From: Hemerocallis citrina
Taxonomy: Eukaryota; Streptophyta; Magnoliopsida; Asparagales; Asphodelaceae
Direction: 5' to 3'
Assembly: GCA_017893485.1 (NCBI GenBank)
Contig: CM030360.1
Coordinates: forward strand, 148,719,249 to 148,783,248
DNA: 64,000 bases
This document shows positions 11,502-24,506 of this stretch, one piece after another (within the stretch, counting starts at the first letter, position 1; each line of letters opens with the position of its first letter). A program made the translations under genes and the position numbers. The notes under the pieces were generated by a model. It worked only from the letters and a program-made list of their open reading frames with translations. It was not told where the DNA came from and ran no database searches.

Positions 11502-12725
11502 CTACAACCACTCCAATAGATGCCTATGCTTCCTCAGCAGTCAGGTTATAGGCCTAACCACGGTTCCCAGTCTGGCCTCTCCCAGGGGTCACATGCCTCT
11601 GATCAAAGATTTGCCTCCGCGGTGGAAGAGGCGGTCTACCCTGACCATGAGCCAGTGCCCCCTGCTGAGCAATAGTTCCAATCCATGCAGCTGCCCTACT
11701 CTTAGGATAATCACTAAACATATGCTCACGGCTCCCACACACCAGACACAGCCGATTGGCTAACCTATAGTCTTGCTGTGAATGTCCAACCTCATGGCAG
11801 TAGCCACAAGTCTCAACAGTCCTCGGAACAACAGGGAGATACGGCTGTGCTCTCACGGGAGGGGGCAGAATTGGCCTCTGAATAGGTCCCCCGGTAGGCC
11901 GAACTGCAACAGGGTGCAGAACAGTCCGCTGAGAAACACCCGACCTCCTAAGGGTCTGCTCTTGGATCCGAGCGGCATCCAGAACGTCGAAATAGGTACG
12001 AAGCCGAAGGGCAGCCAAACGGTCCTGGAGGTGAAAGCCCAAGCCCAACCGGAATCTGCGAGCCTTATCCTCGTTATTGGATACCAGGGCAGGAGCGAAG
12101 CTACTGAACCGAGTAAACTCTGTAGCATACTCGTCCACGGAGTTGTTCCCCTGAGTCAAGACAATGCTTAAATTAATATTGGCATATGTGAAGTAGGCAA
12201 CAACAATGACGTTAAATATCACTATCTGACTGACCTGGGTTAAGGAAATGAATTTTTGTTCCATCTCTGCCTTGGTACCACTGGGAAAGAACTTCGCCAT
12301 GAAGCTCTCTGTTAAAGTAGACACTCGATGAGCCTTACAATCCTTTCAGTCTCAGCCCGCCACCAGATATGGGCGAAATCCACCAGCTGGATGCTAACTA
12401 CATCCACATGATCGTCATCAGTAACTCGAGAAGTGATCAACAACTGCTCCGTTCGGATAAGCCATTGCTCGGCCTCCAGCGGCGACTCAGTGTCCGAAAA
12501 CTTGTCTGGGTGTAGCCTCATAAAATCTGCCACTGTGCCGGGCCATGGTGGCAGTGGCTCAGGTGTAGGTACAGCGGCAGCTCGATTGGCCGCCTCAAAT
12601 GTGGCCCTCATCAACTCGCTCTGCTCTCGATGCATCTGCACCAACTGCTGCAGCACTTGAGTGACAGACGCAATTTTTGGCTGCTCGTCCCTTGGACAGG
12701 AAGTGGAAGAACCTCCGCAAGCCAT
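11502..12725 (-). pseudogene. Element A gag polyprotein
   Basis: The start at 12725 (MACGGSSTSC) lies about 180 bases inside the 5' LTR edge, aligned with the gag start of element C. Visible gag landmarks are VADFMRLHPDKFSDTESPLEAEQWL, HVDVVSIQLVDFAHIWWR, a frameshift near 12315, FMAKFFPSGTKAEMEQKF, then SVDEYATEFTRFSSFAPAL and the knuckle region CGYCHEVGHSQQDY plus CLVCGSREHMFSDYPK, where the last zinc-knuckle Cys is Tyr. Gag forms the particle and its knuckle binds RNA. An intron-like segment lies at 12151-12234. Confidence 0.88.
12151..12234 (-). other. Intron-like GT...AG segment inside gag of A
   Basis: Between SLTQ and GNNSVDEY, where related gag proteins are continuous, 84 bases begin GTCAGTCAG and end CTTGACTCAG. 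They can be read through in frame (28 residues), but those residues are hydrophobic filler with no counterpart in gag. Element C carries an interruption at the same codon (31450-31528). Confidence 0.65.
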
Positions 12726-12884
12726 AGCCTAAGACAAGATCAAATATGGTCAGTACCCAGATTGTATGTTGGTTATTATATATATTCATGCGATCATCGT
12801 GCTGTGCACATCATTGAGTTAACTTGGTTAGAGCCAAACTTGAATAACATATTAGCCAAACATGACTAACACATTAGCCAAACC

Positions 12885-12907
12885 TGGGTTCTGTACCACT
12901 AAAAACC
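12885..12907 (-). other. Primer-binding site of element A, decayed
   Basis: Next to the 5' LTR the minus strand reads GTTTTTAGTGGTACAGAACCC. Against TGGTATCAGAGC, the initiator-Met tRNA site seen intact in B, C and the TRIM-like element, it has a small deletion and substitutions. Confidence 0.65.
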
Positions 12908-15900
12908 TGTCATGCCCTGCTTCCCAAAATACAGAAATACGAGTACGTGACGAAAGCCCAGCGAATGATGTAAACACCATCCATAAGTTGTACCAGTTTA
13001 ACTCAACAATATGAAGTAATAATTACAACCACGCAAGGAGATATAATCACATAAACAAAGATCAACTTCAATAATATCTCGGTTAAAACAAACTCTTGGT
13101 CATAAAATCCCAAAACAAAGTATAATATCAACGACAATATTCAAAGGGAAAAATAGCATAAAATAATTCAAGCAATCTATTCTTGGACTCCATCTTCTAG
13201 AATCGTTGCTTAACAATTTCTTCTGGTAGTGATCCTTTAGTACCTATAAACTCATGATCTAAAAAGAGAGAAAATAATGTCCTTAGAGCAAGTCAGTGAC
13301 AGCAAGTAGATGGAAACAGAGAATAACAGAAACACGGTATATCAAAAATAAGGGATGGATCAAAGTCAAGAACAAAGACAAGAGATAGAAATAATGTCAA
13401 GGGTCTTTATTTAATCATGCAATAATTAACAATTTTCACTTCAGGTGTAATATCAATGACAGCATACAGGATCAAGCATGAAATGTCAATCGTGGGTTCT
13501 TATTCATTTTACTAATCTATCTAGTGCACGTACTACTGTGTCCCATTCCACAGGTTCGGTGCAATCAAACAAGTAAATATTTTAGACTGATGGTGAACTC
13601 AACAGATCATGTACTCGGACCAGTAATCGGGAATTTACGGGATGTATAGGAATTACGGGAATTACGGAAATTTACGGGAATTTTGGGATTTACAAAAATC
13701 AGCTGGCAAGGGATCCCTACCGAGTACAGTCTCGGATAGTTCACTACCAAGTCAACCCATATTACCCAGGCTTGTTATCATTTTATTTCATCCTATGTAA
13801 GCATGCAAGAAGGTGTCAATGTTTTATCATGCTAGGTGTGCCTAATTTTGCTCATTTCAGGCAAAGTAAGAAGCATATATATTAAATAAACACATTTCAT
13901 AAAATCTGGACAGTAGGACGTTACTGTACAAAAACAAATATTCTCGCTGCTACAGAAAAGCAAATCTAGATCCGTCAGAAGTTCTAGAAACTAGACTCTC
14001 TGAGGGTTCCAGTGAATATACATATGAAAAATAAATATTCCATAAATTAGGTTCAAACTCCTATTCTTTTCAGATTTTATGTTCAGGCAGCAGGTTATAG
14101 ATTGTGTTCACATATATGTTTCAGGTCAGAAAGATCATCAATTATATCTACAAAAATTCAGGGTGATTCCTACGCATGTATAGTCTCAAACTAATCTCAT
14201 ATTTTTATTTTATTGTTAACATGTTCTATTTATTATTAAATCTAGGTGATACACAGAAAATTGGTGAACCTGGAAATCCAGACCCAGCGGCACTACAATA
14301 AAGATATTTAACAGATTACATATCGGAATTCAATTCCGTTGAATGTTCTGGAAAATAGACTCCTGGGGCTACAATTATTTCAAATTACTACAGCAACATG
14401 GTGAAAAACCTGATAGAAAAATAAATAAACAGCAGGCCAGAAAATAATTTGATATGAATAGGCAATAACTTCATCATACAAACATATAATTCATGAAAAT
14501 TAACAAACAAAGTGTTATTTGAAGATTAACATGCAGATTTGTAGATTCACGATGCAATTTGTATTCATGGTAATTTAATTCATCAATTCAATTTCAATCG
14601 GAAAGATTCAATTTATCAAACAATTCTATAACACGGAACCAGTTATATTTTTCATGTATAACGTGCATATCAATGTACATTAGGGACTAGGATTTGGATC
14701 AAAGATATAGGAACTATGTTAAGAATATATTGGGTTAGCTCGTGTAAACCCTCAATATTCTCAAAGAAATTCAAATAGTATAACAATATGATAAAAGATC
14801 TACTTGCGGGGATCAAGAAATTCTTGAACAAAAATAATAGAGGGGTTCAAGAAAAAACTTTCCTGTTAGATGATTAATTCGAATATAAAGAATAACGGGA
14901 TGAGAATCCCGGGCGTCGAAACATGAACGGAAGCGCGTGCTCTCTATGTGCAACACCAACACTTCCAAAACATCAAAACAGCAACTAACCTTCTTCACAA
15001 ACAGTAAACACTGAAACTCCAACTCCCCCACACAAGACAGCATACACCAAAACTTCCCCCTACTTCCCGAACACCAAACGGCACCAAAGGAAAGGAAAGA
15101 GAGCAGCGGCGGCGCTACTGGAGGAGGCTGACGGGGCTAGGGCGGCGACTAGACGGAGGGTGGTGGTCGATCGAGAGGAGGAGGGCTTTGACGACGGACA
15201 TGCGATGGGCAGGGCTCCGGTTGCGATGCTCTGTTTCGGGGAAAAACAGAGTGAAGGTGGTGGAGAGTGATCGGGGTGAGGCTGTCGAGGGTTAGGGTAG
15301 TCGACGGGAGTACTGGGTAGTGGCAAGGATGGAATGACGAGGAGGGAGCGATCAGGTGATGGGTTTTGGAGAGGGAAGATCAGGGTAATGGTCGAAATAG
15401 GTTGCGGTGGTTGGATGAGAGGGTGGCAAAGAGGCTAGGGGAGCAGCGGGGGTCGACGATGAGTGGTGGACGGGTGGAGGAAGGTGACGGTCGGCGGCGT
15501 GGTGATTGGTTGAAGGGGAAACAGAGGATGGGAGAGAAAGAGTCGGGGGTAGGAAAGAGAGAACGGCGTGATTAGGAGAGAGAATGAGAGAGATATTAAT
15601 TAATTAGGGTTTAAGGGTATTTATATAGGATAATAGATGTTGGGTTTTGGGTTGCGGGTTAATGGGTTTAGGATATGGATTTAGGCTCCAAAAAGAGAAG
15701 AATAAATAGAATTCAATGGGATAAACATATAACGGATCAATATAAACCCAAAACACAAAAGAGTAAAATTTATAGTGAGCCTAAAATATGCAGGATTCAA
15801 GCCAAAAGGGTAAAAAAATAATCAAGAGAGAGTAAATGAGCCCAAAGAAAAGCAAGATTCACTACTTAAAAGTAATTTGAATACAATAATCTAGAAAGAA

Positions 15901-15945
15901 GAAATAAAATACAATAAAATCCAAAGCAGAAAAATAGGGGTTACA
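12908..15945 (-). repeat. 5' LTR of element A
   Basis: A 3038-bp copy of 1728-4846. It keeps the same order of blocks, including the GC-rich block at about 15060-15570, and ends GGGGTTACA at 15945. It lacks about 25-40 bases near 13075 that the 3' copy has. By eye the two copies differ at around 5-10 percent of bases. Confidence 0.9.
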
Positions 15946-17730
15946 GACTTCGAGAAGGCGACACATGGAGATTTAGACCATTGACCATTGACTAGTCAAC
16001 GCCATTTCTCCACCTATGATGTCGGTGACAAGTACGCTCGGCGCCACTTACCGAAGTCGAGAGAGGCTTCAAGAAGACAACCCATGGAGTTGTTGACAGT
16101 TGACTGTTGACCAGTCAACGCCATTTCTACAATTTCGATGTCGGTGTCAAGAACGCTCGGCGTGAGCTGCTGAAGTCTAGGGAGACTTTGAGGAGATGAC
16201 ACGTGGAGTTATTTACCGTTGACCAGTCAACGCCATTTCTCCAATTTCGACATCGGTGTTAAGAATGCTTGGCATGAGTTGCCGAAGTCTAGAGAAACTT
16301 TGAGGAGATGACACGTGGAGTTGTTGACCGTTGATCAGTCAATACCATTTCTCCAATTTTGATGTCGGTGTCAGGAACGCTCGGCGTGAACTGCTGCGGT
16401 CAAGAGAGGCTTCGAGAAGGAGACACGTAGACATTTTGACCGTTGACTATTGACTAGTGAATGCCATTTCTCCAATTACGATGTCGGTGACAAGAACGCT
16501 CCGTGCCACTTGCCGAAGTCGAGAGAGACTTTGAGAAGATGACACGTGGAGTTGTTAACCGTTGACCGTTGACCAGTCAATGCCATTTCTCCAATTTTGA
16601 CGTCAGTGTCAAGAACGCTGGGCGTGAGCTACCGAAGTGTAGGGAGACTACGAGGAGATGACATGTGGAGTTGTTGACCGTTGACCATTGACCAGTCAAT
16701 GCCATTTCTCCAATTTCAACGTCGGTGTCAAGAATGCTCGGCATGAGCTGCCGAGGTCTAGAGAGGCTTCGAGAAGGCGACACGTGGAGATTTTGACCGT
16801 TGACCGTTGACTAGTCAATGCCATTTCTCCTATTACGACGTCAGTGACAAGAACGCTCGATGCCACTTGCCGAGGTCGAGAGAGGCTTCGAGAAGACGAC
16901 ACGTGGTGTTGTTGACTGTTGACCATTCAACGCCATTTCTCCAATTTCGACATCGGTGTCAAGACCACTCGGCGTAAGCTGCCGAAGTCTAAGGAGACTT
17001 CGAGGAGACGACACGTGGAGTTCTTGACCGTTGACCTTTGACCAGTCAACGTCCTTTCTTCTATTTTGATGTCGGTGTCAAGAACGATCGACGTGAGCTG
17101 CTGAATTCTAGGGAGACTTCGAGGAGACGACACGTGGAGTTGTTGACCGTTGACTAGTCAATGCATTTCTCCAATTTTGACGTTGGTGTTAAGAAGGCTC
17201 GACGTGAGCTGCCGAGGTCTAGGGAGACTTTGAGGAGACAACACATGGAGTTCTTGACCGTTGACCAGTCCACGCCATTTCTCTAATTTCGACGTCGGTG
17301 TCAAAAACGCTTGGCGTGTGCTGTTGAAGTCAAAGGAGACTTCGAAGAGACAACACGTGGAGTTGTTGACCGTTGACCATTAACCAGTCAATGCCATTTC
17401 TCCAATTTTGACGTCGGTGTCTAGAACGCTCGGCGTGAGTTGCCGAGGTCTAGAGAAACTTCGTGGAGACAACACGTGGAGTTGTTGACCGTTGACCATT
17501 GAACAGTCAGTGCCATTTCTCTAATTTCGACGTCGGTATCGAGAACGCTTGGCGTGAGCTGCCGAAGTCTAGGGAGACTTCGTGGAGATGACACATGGAG
17601 TTGTTGACCATTGACCAGTCAACGCCATTTCTCCAATTTTGACGTCAGTGTCAAGAACGCTCGGTGCCACTTGCTGAAGTCGATAGAGGCTTCGAGGAGA
17701 CGACACGTGGAGTTGTTGACCGTTGACCAG
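15946..17730. repeat. Tandem W-box/G-box array of element P, main block
   Basis: About fifteen units of 105-120 bp. A typical unit has a GACGTCGGTGTCAAGAACG block, CTCGGCGTGAGCTGCCGAAG, TCTAGGGAGACTTCGAGGAG, GACACGTGGAG, and then GTTGACCGTTGACCAGTCAA followed by CGCCATTTCTCCAATTT. Most units hold two or three TTGACC cores plus an opposed GTCAA, one CACGTG, and a GACGTC core. Perfect TGACGTCA palindromes occur at 16598-16605 and 17640-17647. The array ends about 110 bases before a TATA box and about 280 bases before the antisense ORF start. Its left end was split off by element A. Confidence 0.9.
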
Positions 17731-18012
17731 TCAAGTGTCTTTTGGGTTCCCCATCCTTCTTGTCGTTTTGCGCTTAATGGGCCAGGCCTTTGCATTTTTT
17801 TGTGCCATTTAACCTTGAGGAGTGTGTCAACTACCCCCCTCTCTATAAAACTTCACCCCCTCCCTCATTCGCTCATTCTCTAAGTTTTTACTCAGGTGAT
17901 TTTCACTTTCTAACGGAAGCTTCCGGCGAAGATTTTCTATCTCCGGTGATCTGTTCTGATCGTAGATGTCAAATCAAGGTAAATCTTAGATAATTTAATT
18001 TACATTTAGAGA
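17731..18012 (+). promoter_or_regulatory. Predicted promoter and leader of the antisense ORF of P
   Basis: A TATAAAA box (17844-17850) in CTCTCTATAAAAC is followed by a pyrimidine-rich leader (CTTCACCCCCTCCCTC) and then the ATG at 18013. The geometry fits transcription start near 17875-17885 on the plus strand. A GGTAAATC...TTTAG stretch (about 17979-18010) could be a short leader intron. The W-box/G-box array lies directly upstream. Promoter function is inferred from position and motifs only. Confidence 0.55.
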
Positions 18013-19660
18013 ATGTCTAGCGTCACTTCGGGGAAAGAGACCTCTCCCATCGTCGCAATTGAGCCGACCTCTAGTCGAGCTCCTACATTCGACAAGGGTA
18101 AGGCCGTAGTAGGAACTTCTTCGGCGGTGGTGGAGACCATCGTTGAGAGAGAACGAAGAATGGGGGAGTGTGGCAGGCTACCCGGGCCCTTGACAGGACT
18201 TCATCGAGTTCGAGAACTTCTGGATGATCTAGTCGAACGTATCGTGTACGGTCGGGGCTAGGGCTTCGAGGAGAACGTGGGTCGAGAGACCTCAGAAGCC
18301 GACGACACCATCTCCATACTTAGCGAAGAGGATTTGAAGTTAAATTTGGGAGTGCTTTCTGATCCCGAGTGAATTTGACTGGATGCTGCCAAGGCCTGGG
18401 GTGAGGGCCAATTCGCCGATGCCGGTAGACATGTGTTTTTGGCCCGTCAATGCCTTCTTAGCCAGTGCTCGACTTCTGCTCCATCCCTTTGTTGCCGAAG
18501 TGTTGCGGTGGAACTGGATCAGTCCAGCTAGTATATTCCGAACATGTGGAGGCTTATCAATGGGTTCATCTTCCACTGTCAAGCAGCGAACATCGAGCCC
18601 CAGCTGAATGTTCTGCGGATTGTGTACCGGATCCATCAACTGCACAAGACGGAGTTCAGGTACTATTTGTCTCTGAAGCATGGGGTAAGGCTCGTCAGCT
18701 GCCCAAACTCGATCAAGAGCTGGAGGGACAAGTTCTTTTTGATTCGAAGTCTTGAGCCGTGGAATATTATGATTACTTGGGTCGAGGAGGTTTCGAAGTG
18801 GGCGAAGGAGAGCCCCATTCTCAGCCCCGAGGAAATAGAGATGGTCCAGACGCTCCTTGATCGGCCGAAGCTTGATTGGAAGGACTTGATAGAGGAAGCG
18901 CTTTTTAGGGGGTCTCAGCCTGATAAATCCTAGTACGCTTTTGTTCTTTTAGTTTAGCACCCCCTTCTTCTTCTTCTTTTTTATTTTTTTATTTTTTTTA
19001 ATTTTTAATTTTTTTTTGATTTAGACGAATCTTTAATTACCCTTATCCTTGGTGCATTTTCTTCTTTGCAGAATTGATGGATTTCGATGACATGCTTGCG
19101 GGGCGTGGAGTTCTAAGCAGCAGGGCTCCTACCGGTAGGAAGAGGAAGAAGGCGGTCGCGAAGGAGAAGACACTTGCTGTCGCCATGTTGCGCTCCTCAA
19201 AGGAGGTCACGGTGGTTTCGCAGCCGGCGACTTCGGCAGCTCCGTCAGCCTCCGTTGGTGTGGGGGTCTTCCTATCATCGGCGGCTTTGGCCTTGGAGGG
19301 CTCCCCTACCGCTGAAGCTGAGGTGTTCCTGACCAAGGAGCACAAGAAGATCTTCGTCCCTGACTGACAAGTCAGGAAGCTCGACGGATTCCTTGTCGAT
19401 TCAACCTCTTGTATGCAAGTGGTTGGACATCTCTCCATGCTGAAGGACAAGGCTACCATGGAGGCGGGGACTGTTGGCGACGACGTGCTCGAGATTGCTC
19501 GTTCTGCCATGTCGATAAGTTTTATATCACTTTTGAACCTTTTTTTGCTAAGTGTTGATGTTTTTCTCGCTCGAATGGTTGGATTTTGCTTCTCTTGTAG
19601 ATCACTTGCCACATTGGGCACCTAATGGAGAAGATGCCCGAACAAGAGAAGGAGTTGAAG
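18013..19660 (+). pseudogene. Antisense accessory ORF of P, 5' part (three exons)
   Basis: Plus strand, opposite to gag-pol of P. Exon 1 (18013-18932) starts MSSVTSGKETSP and, after frameshifts, holds LHPFVAEVLRWNWISPA, then MWRLINGFIFHC, TEFRYYLSLKHG and SWRDKFFLI. This layout resembles the putative gypsy-type transposase domain (PF04195-like) found in extra ORFs of plant Tat elements. Exon 2 (19072-19514) is Lys/Ala/Ser-rich (TGRKRKKAVAKEK). Exon 3 (from 19601) reads MEKMPEQEKELK and is cut by element B. Predicted introns are 18933-19071 (GTACGC to TTTGCAG) and 19515-19600 (ATAAGT, a damaged donor, to TTGTAG). Function is unknown; the domain match is from memory of the pattern. Confidence 0.6.
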
Positions 19661-21387
19661 TGGAACACCCCAAATTATTTTTTTTCTCTATATTTAATCA
19701 CAAACACAATGTTCATCTTTTCATGAATATCTTCACATCACCATTTCTTTATTTTAATTTCTAATTATATAATGCAATTACCTCGTTTTACATACTAGTT
19801 AACCACATACTTCACTTACCATTTATTTTCATTTACAAACTCATGACTCACATTCCTTCATACTCAGTTTCCTTCATATTCATTTTCTTTCTCATTCTCA
19901 TATTACATAACATCACACTCATCAATCTTACACCATTTTGATATTTATTCTTATCATATTTATTCTCATCACATAACTTCACATTCATTCAATCATATAT
20001 TATCACATTCATTCGTTTTCATCACATTTTGTTTGCATGCATACAATCTCATAATATCACATTCATTCATATCTTATAACACATATCATAATATCTCGTA
20101 ATATGTTAATTTTCATTCTCATTATATTTTACAATTTATCTTCTCTTCATTCTGATTTCATCTTACAAATTATTTTAATGCTCATTCTCAGTTTATCATA
20201 TATCTTGCTTTATAATTCATTCTCATCCCATCATACAACTTTAGTTACTTCTCATTATTATCAATAGTATAACTTACTTTTATTTTCATTTACATCTCAT
20301 TTTACAATTTTATTTTAACTTTCCTTCTTGTCCGATAATACACCGGTAATATAACACCGCACCCCAAAACCGATAGCCTGTGTAATAATCACCGCACCCC
20401 AAGTAGAACTTGGGTAATCTAACATCACATTTCAAGCCGATAGCTCGGTTATTATTTTACTTTAATTTTCCTTTTCATTTTACAATTTACTTTACTTTTT
20501 ATTTCCATTTCACAATACCACTATCATATCAACAACTTACCAATTCACCCTGAGAGTTGTGCCAAGGCTGGTAAATCCCACCATTTCCATGGAAATAGTA
20601 GGCGAGTAGTTCCTTGACACAATTCCAAGGTGCAGCGAACTTATTTCAATTCAGGTTTTATTTTATCATCCATCCTCATAACCATTCTCATCATATAATA
20701 TCACTTACTTTTATTATTCATTGCGTAATACACTATACTAAATGTTTCATTCTCATAATACATCCTCTTTACTTTTCATTCGTATAATGCATAATACATT
20801 TTCTTTACTTCTCATATTTATTCCCATAATATAATTTCTTCTTTTTAATCATATTAATTCACACATATACTTTCTTCACTTTTCATACTCATTTACATAA
20901 CACCATGTCATCACTTTTCATATTTATTCCCATAACATAATTCTTCACTTTTATAGATATTCACATAACACAATTTCTTCACTTTTTATTTTCATTAAAA
21001 TACATGCTTCATTCACTATTCATTTTCATTTACATACTCATAACTCATTTTCTTTAATTCTCATCTTCATTCATATACACATTTTTGGTTACTTTCCATA
21101 TTCATTTCAAATCATACACTTGCTTTATTTTCTCATTTCCACTTCACATCAAATACTTTCTTTTCTTTTTCATTCTTATATCACATTTCACATCATATGC
21201 TTCCTTTACTTTCTCATTTCTCTTTTTATTTCCCATTTATTCATTTTATTAATTTTTCGACCAGTGAGCCACAGTATCCCACTATACTGAAAGCCGACAG
21301 CCCAGTAAACACGCGGAACTCTGCCCCCCCGGGGTCTTACGCGTCTGAAGCTACGTCTTCCTCCCATCCTATACCAGCGAGGAAAAC

Positions 21388-21600
21388 ACGGACCCCAAGT
21401 AGAACTTGGGTACTTCCTCCCAGCCGAAGCAAGGAGGAAAAAACATGCACCCCTGATAAACTGGGTACTTCCTCTCAGTCGAAGCCAGATGGGAAAAACA
21501 CGCACCCCAAATAAACTGGGTACTTCCTCCCAGCCGAAGCCAGTGAGGGAAACACACACCCCTAGTTTCACTAGGTTACTTCCTCGTGACATCTGTCATC
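21388..21600. repeat. Short tandem repeats in the B LTR
   Basis: About four units of 52-57 bases. Each has a CACCCC block, an AACTGGGTACTTCCTCCCAG-like block and GCCGAAGC, followed by GGGAAAAACAC. Related single blocks with CACCGCACCCCAA occur at about 20350-20440 and 21640-21700. No coding role is visible. Confidence 0.7.
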
Positions 21601-22123
21601 GAGAGAATAACTGTGCCTCAAGCCAATAGCTTGGACAATAAAAACACGCACCCCAAATATAGTTTGGGTAATAACCACGCACCGCAAGCCAGTCCTTGGG
21701 TATTAGGAGGTCTAGCCCAAACATCCAGGATTTCTATAGGTACAGGTCAACAAAATTTATTTGTTATTATCATTTTCATTTCATCTTTTCATCTCATTTC
21801 ACCACCACATAGCATTTCATCATTTGCTTCAATAATTTACCACATCTTTAACTTTTACAATGCGATTTATTATCATGTTGTCTCACATGTTCACATACAT
21901 CTGGTTATTTCAATAAGATCATTACCTCATATTATTCTGTATCATAAACACACCAAAGTATTTATTTACTCACATTATAATTATCTTGGGAACATGCTAG
22001 ACCGCCCATTAGTTTCACTTAAAAACATCACTATATAATACACATATTCACTCATTAATTTCATCTATTATGATACCTCAACTCATTATCACCCATAAAT
22101 GTCACAAACATACACCAAATAGG

Positions 22124-22433
<310 letters not shown>

Positions 22434-23088
22434 TCTCACATATACTTAATACATCATCATAACACTGAATATTCAAAATCACACCAATTCACCATATACA
22501 CACCAATTCACCATATAACAAGATTTTAACATATAAAAATTTTCGTATTTTCAGTTAAATCTCCAATAAGCTTAATCCCACAAAATCACTTCAAAACCAC
22601 ATAATATTCTGTCACAACACTAGTATAATCATACTCACTTAATATCCCGCGAAGACTCGAAGCACCACTTCTTCATCCCGCATCCGAAGTCACTAACATC
22701 TCCTATTATCAAATTTCAAAGCAATTAGGGCTCAAAACATCCAAACCAGTCACAGGAAATAATAACACTAATCCTAATGTCACTCAGGCGTTTTATTGAA
22801 CGCCTGACATGCACATGTGCGATGCACGTAATATTCAAATTCCTACGGAATTTATCTCCATAAAAATTACTAGAAATCACCAATTACTATTCTAATGGTT
22901 CAACTACAATTTCTACAACCATGAAAGAGATAATTCTTACATATTAACTTCCCTTTTGTAAACCCAAAATCCAAATTTATAAGCAACTTGCAAAATCTCC
23001 AATAATTTGCTAATTTCTTCTCTATTATATCCCACACCATATAATCTCCTTACTACAATATTTTTATTCCATAGAAATTAAATTCAAA

Positions 23089-23627
23089 TCTATATAATAA
23101 ATTACAAAGAAAGCTATCAAGTGGCTATCAATCCCCCAAAATCAAAGGCCTATATCAAACCTTACAAAACACATTTTTCCTCCAAAATTTCAAACCCCAA
23201 AACCAAAATTATCCACCTAAAAAACTCATTACTTTATTACTATCTCTCTTTCTCTCTTTACTTTTTCATATTTCTCTCTTTCTCTCTCTCTCTCTCTATC
23301 TCCAATTCTTTCTTTATTTACTTAGTAATTTTGATTTTAAGATTTCGGTTTTGCAAAATTTCAGAATTTTTAATAGCAAATATCTCTTAAACAATTAAAT
23401 TTCATTATTTTCCACACTTAAAGTTCTAAGAAGTTAGATTTTATACCCCCATTTATAATTATTTTTCAACATATACTAATGGAAACATAGACTTTTATTT
23501 ATAACTAATTATTGTCATCCTGTTCAAACTTGAGCTACATAATTATTGTTTTACTGTTTACATGGCTTTTCTTGTTTTGTATCGTTTCGAAGACGTGCCG
23601 TAGGCACGTGCCCACGGGCAAATCTAG
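23089..23627 (+). mobile_element. Nonautonomous Helitron (539 bp)
   Basis: The 5' end is TCTATATAATAAA, the canonical plant Helitron start, preceded by A (23088). The 3' end is CTAG (23624-23627), followed by T (23628). A 7-bp hairpin (ACGTGCC, loop GTA, GGCACGT) sits at 23593-23609, 14 bases before CTAG. There is no target duplication, as expected for insertion between A and T. It has no Rep/helicase coding. A relative starts at 63708. Confidence 0.85.
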
Positions 23628-23722
23628 TAATTCTATAAAATCATATAAAATATGGTATACCTATCCGTAGTTGTTTCTCCAAATTGACGCTACCACGTGG
23701 AACAGAATCCTTCAATAGGCAT

Positions 23723-23742
23723 TGTAATACCCCGTAATTTCT

Positions 23743-23831
<89 letters not shown>

Positions 23832-24451
23832 GTAAGGGAGAGAGAAGGTTGAAGGGGGGCCGACGGTAAAAAGAATGAGAAACAGCACACAAGTGTTGTT
23901 TGTGTTAAGGGTGACGATGACGTCACCGGTTGTTGGGGCCCACCCAATGCAAGTATAGAAAAAGAGAAGAGATGCTGTCTTCATTCTGTTGATGTGGCAC
24001 AGGTGAGATGGGGCCCATACTGTGTACACGGGATTGGAATTGGTGGAAAGAGATTATTAGAGTTATCCCATATCAGGAGTATTCAAGGAATAATTTAATA
24101 TAAATAAAATTGCCTATGATCAAGAATCACCTAATCGGTTAACTACCTTTTCAGAGGCAGCATGTGGGCAATTGTAATACATAGTATCTAATTTGTTTTC
24201 TAAAAATAATAAAAATTGTCTGAGTATTGGGGCGGGGCGTTACAAATGGTATCAGAGCCGATTTTCGACACTGAGTGAGTGCAATGTATGCCTGAGAGGG
24301 AGTTGTGGTCGTGGGGCCTGAATCAGGGTACTCCCGCTCCACGTCGGCTAGAAAGGAGGATCCTGCGCTAGATGGCATGCCTCGTACTCAGCAATGATGC
24401 TGATATCTAAAGGTGGAGTGTATGTAATACCCCGTAATTTCTGAATAATAT

Positions 24452-24506
<55 letters not shown>

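Larger units (their letters stand above)
1728..15945 (-). mobile_element. Element A: chromodomain Ty3/gypsy (Tekay/Del-like) retrotransposon in P
   Basis: The long LTRs at 1728-4846 and 12908-15945 begin TGTCACG/TGTCATG and end GGGGTTACA on the plus strand. Five-base duplications GGCTT (1723-1727) and GACTT (15946-15950) flank it, one base different. The minus strand codes gag, protease, RT, RNase H, integrase and a C-terminal chromodomain in that order. The length is 14.2 kb, or about 10.9 kb without nested solo LTR F. Stops, frameshifts, an integrase deletion and catalytic substitutions show it is dead. LTR size, primer site type and chromodomain point to the Tekay/Del lineage of chromoviruses; the lineage name is inferred. 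Confidence 0.92.

Noticed and set aside
18340..18681. Minus-strand ORF of 113 residues
   Set aside because: Shadow of the plus-strand antisense gene exon; no domain, and it lies in the 3' noncoding part of P on the minus strand.
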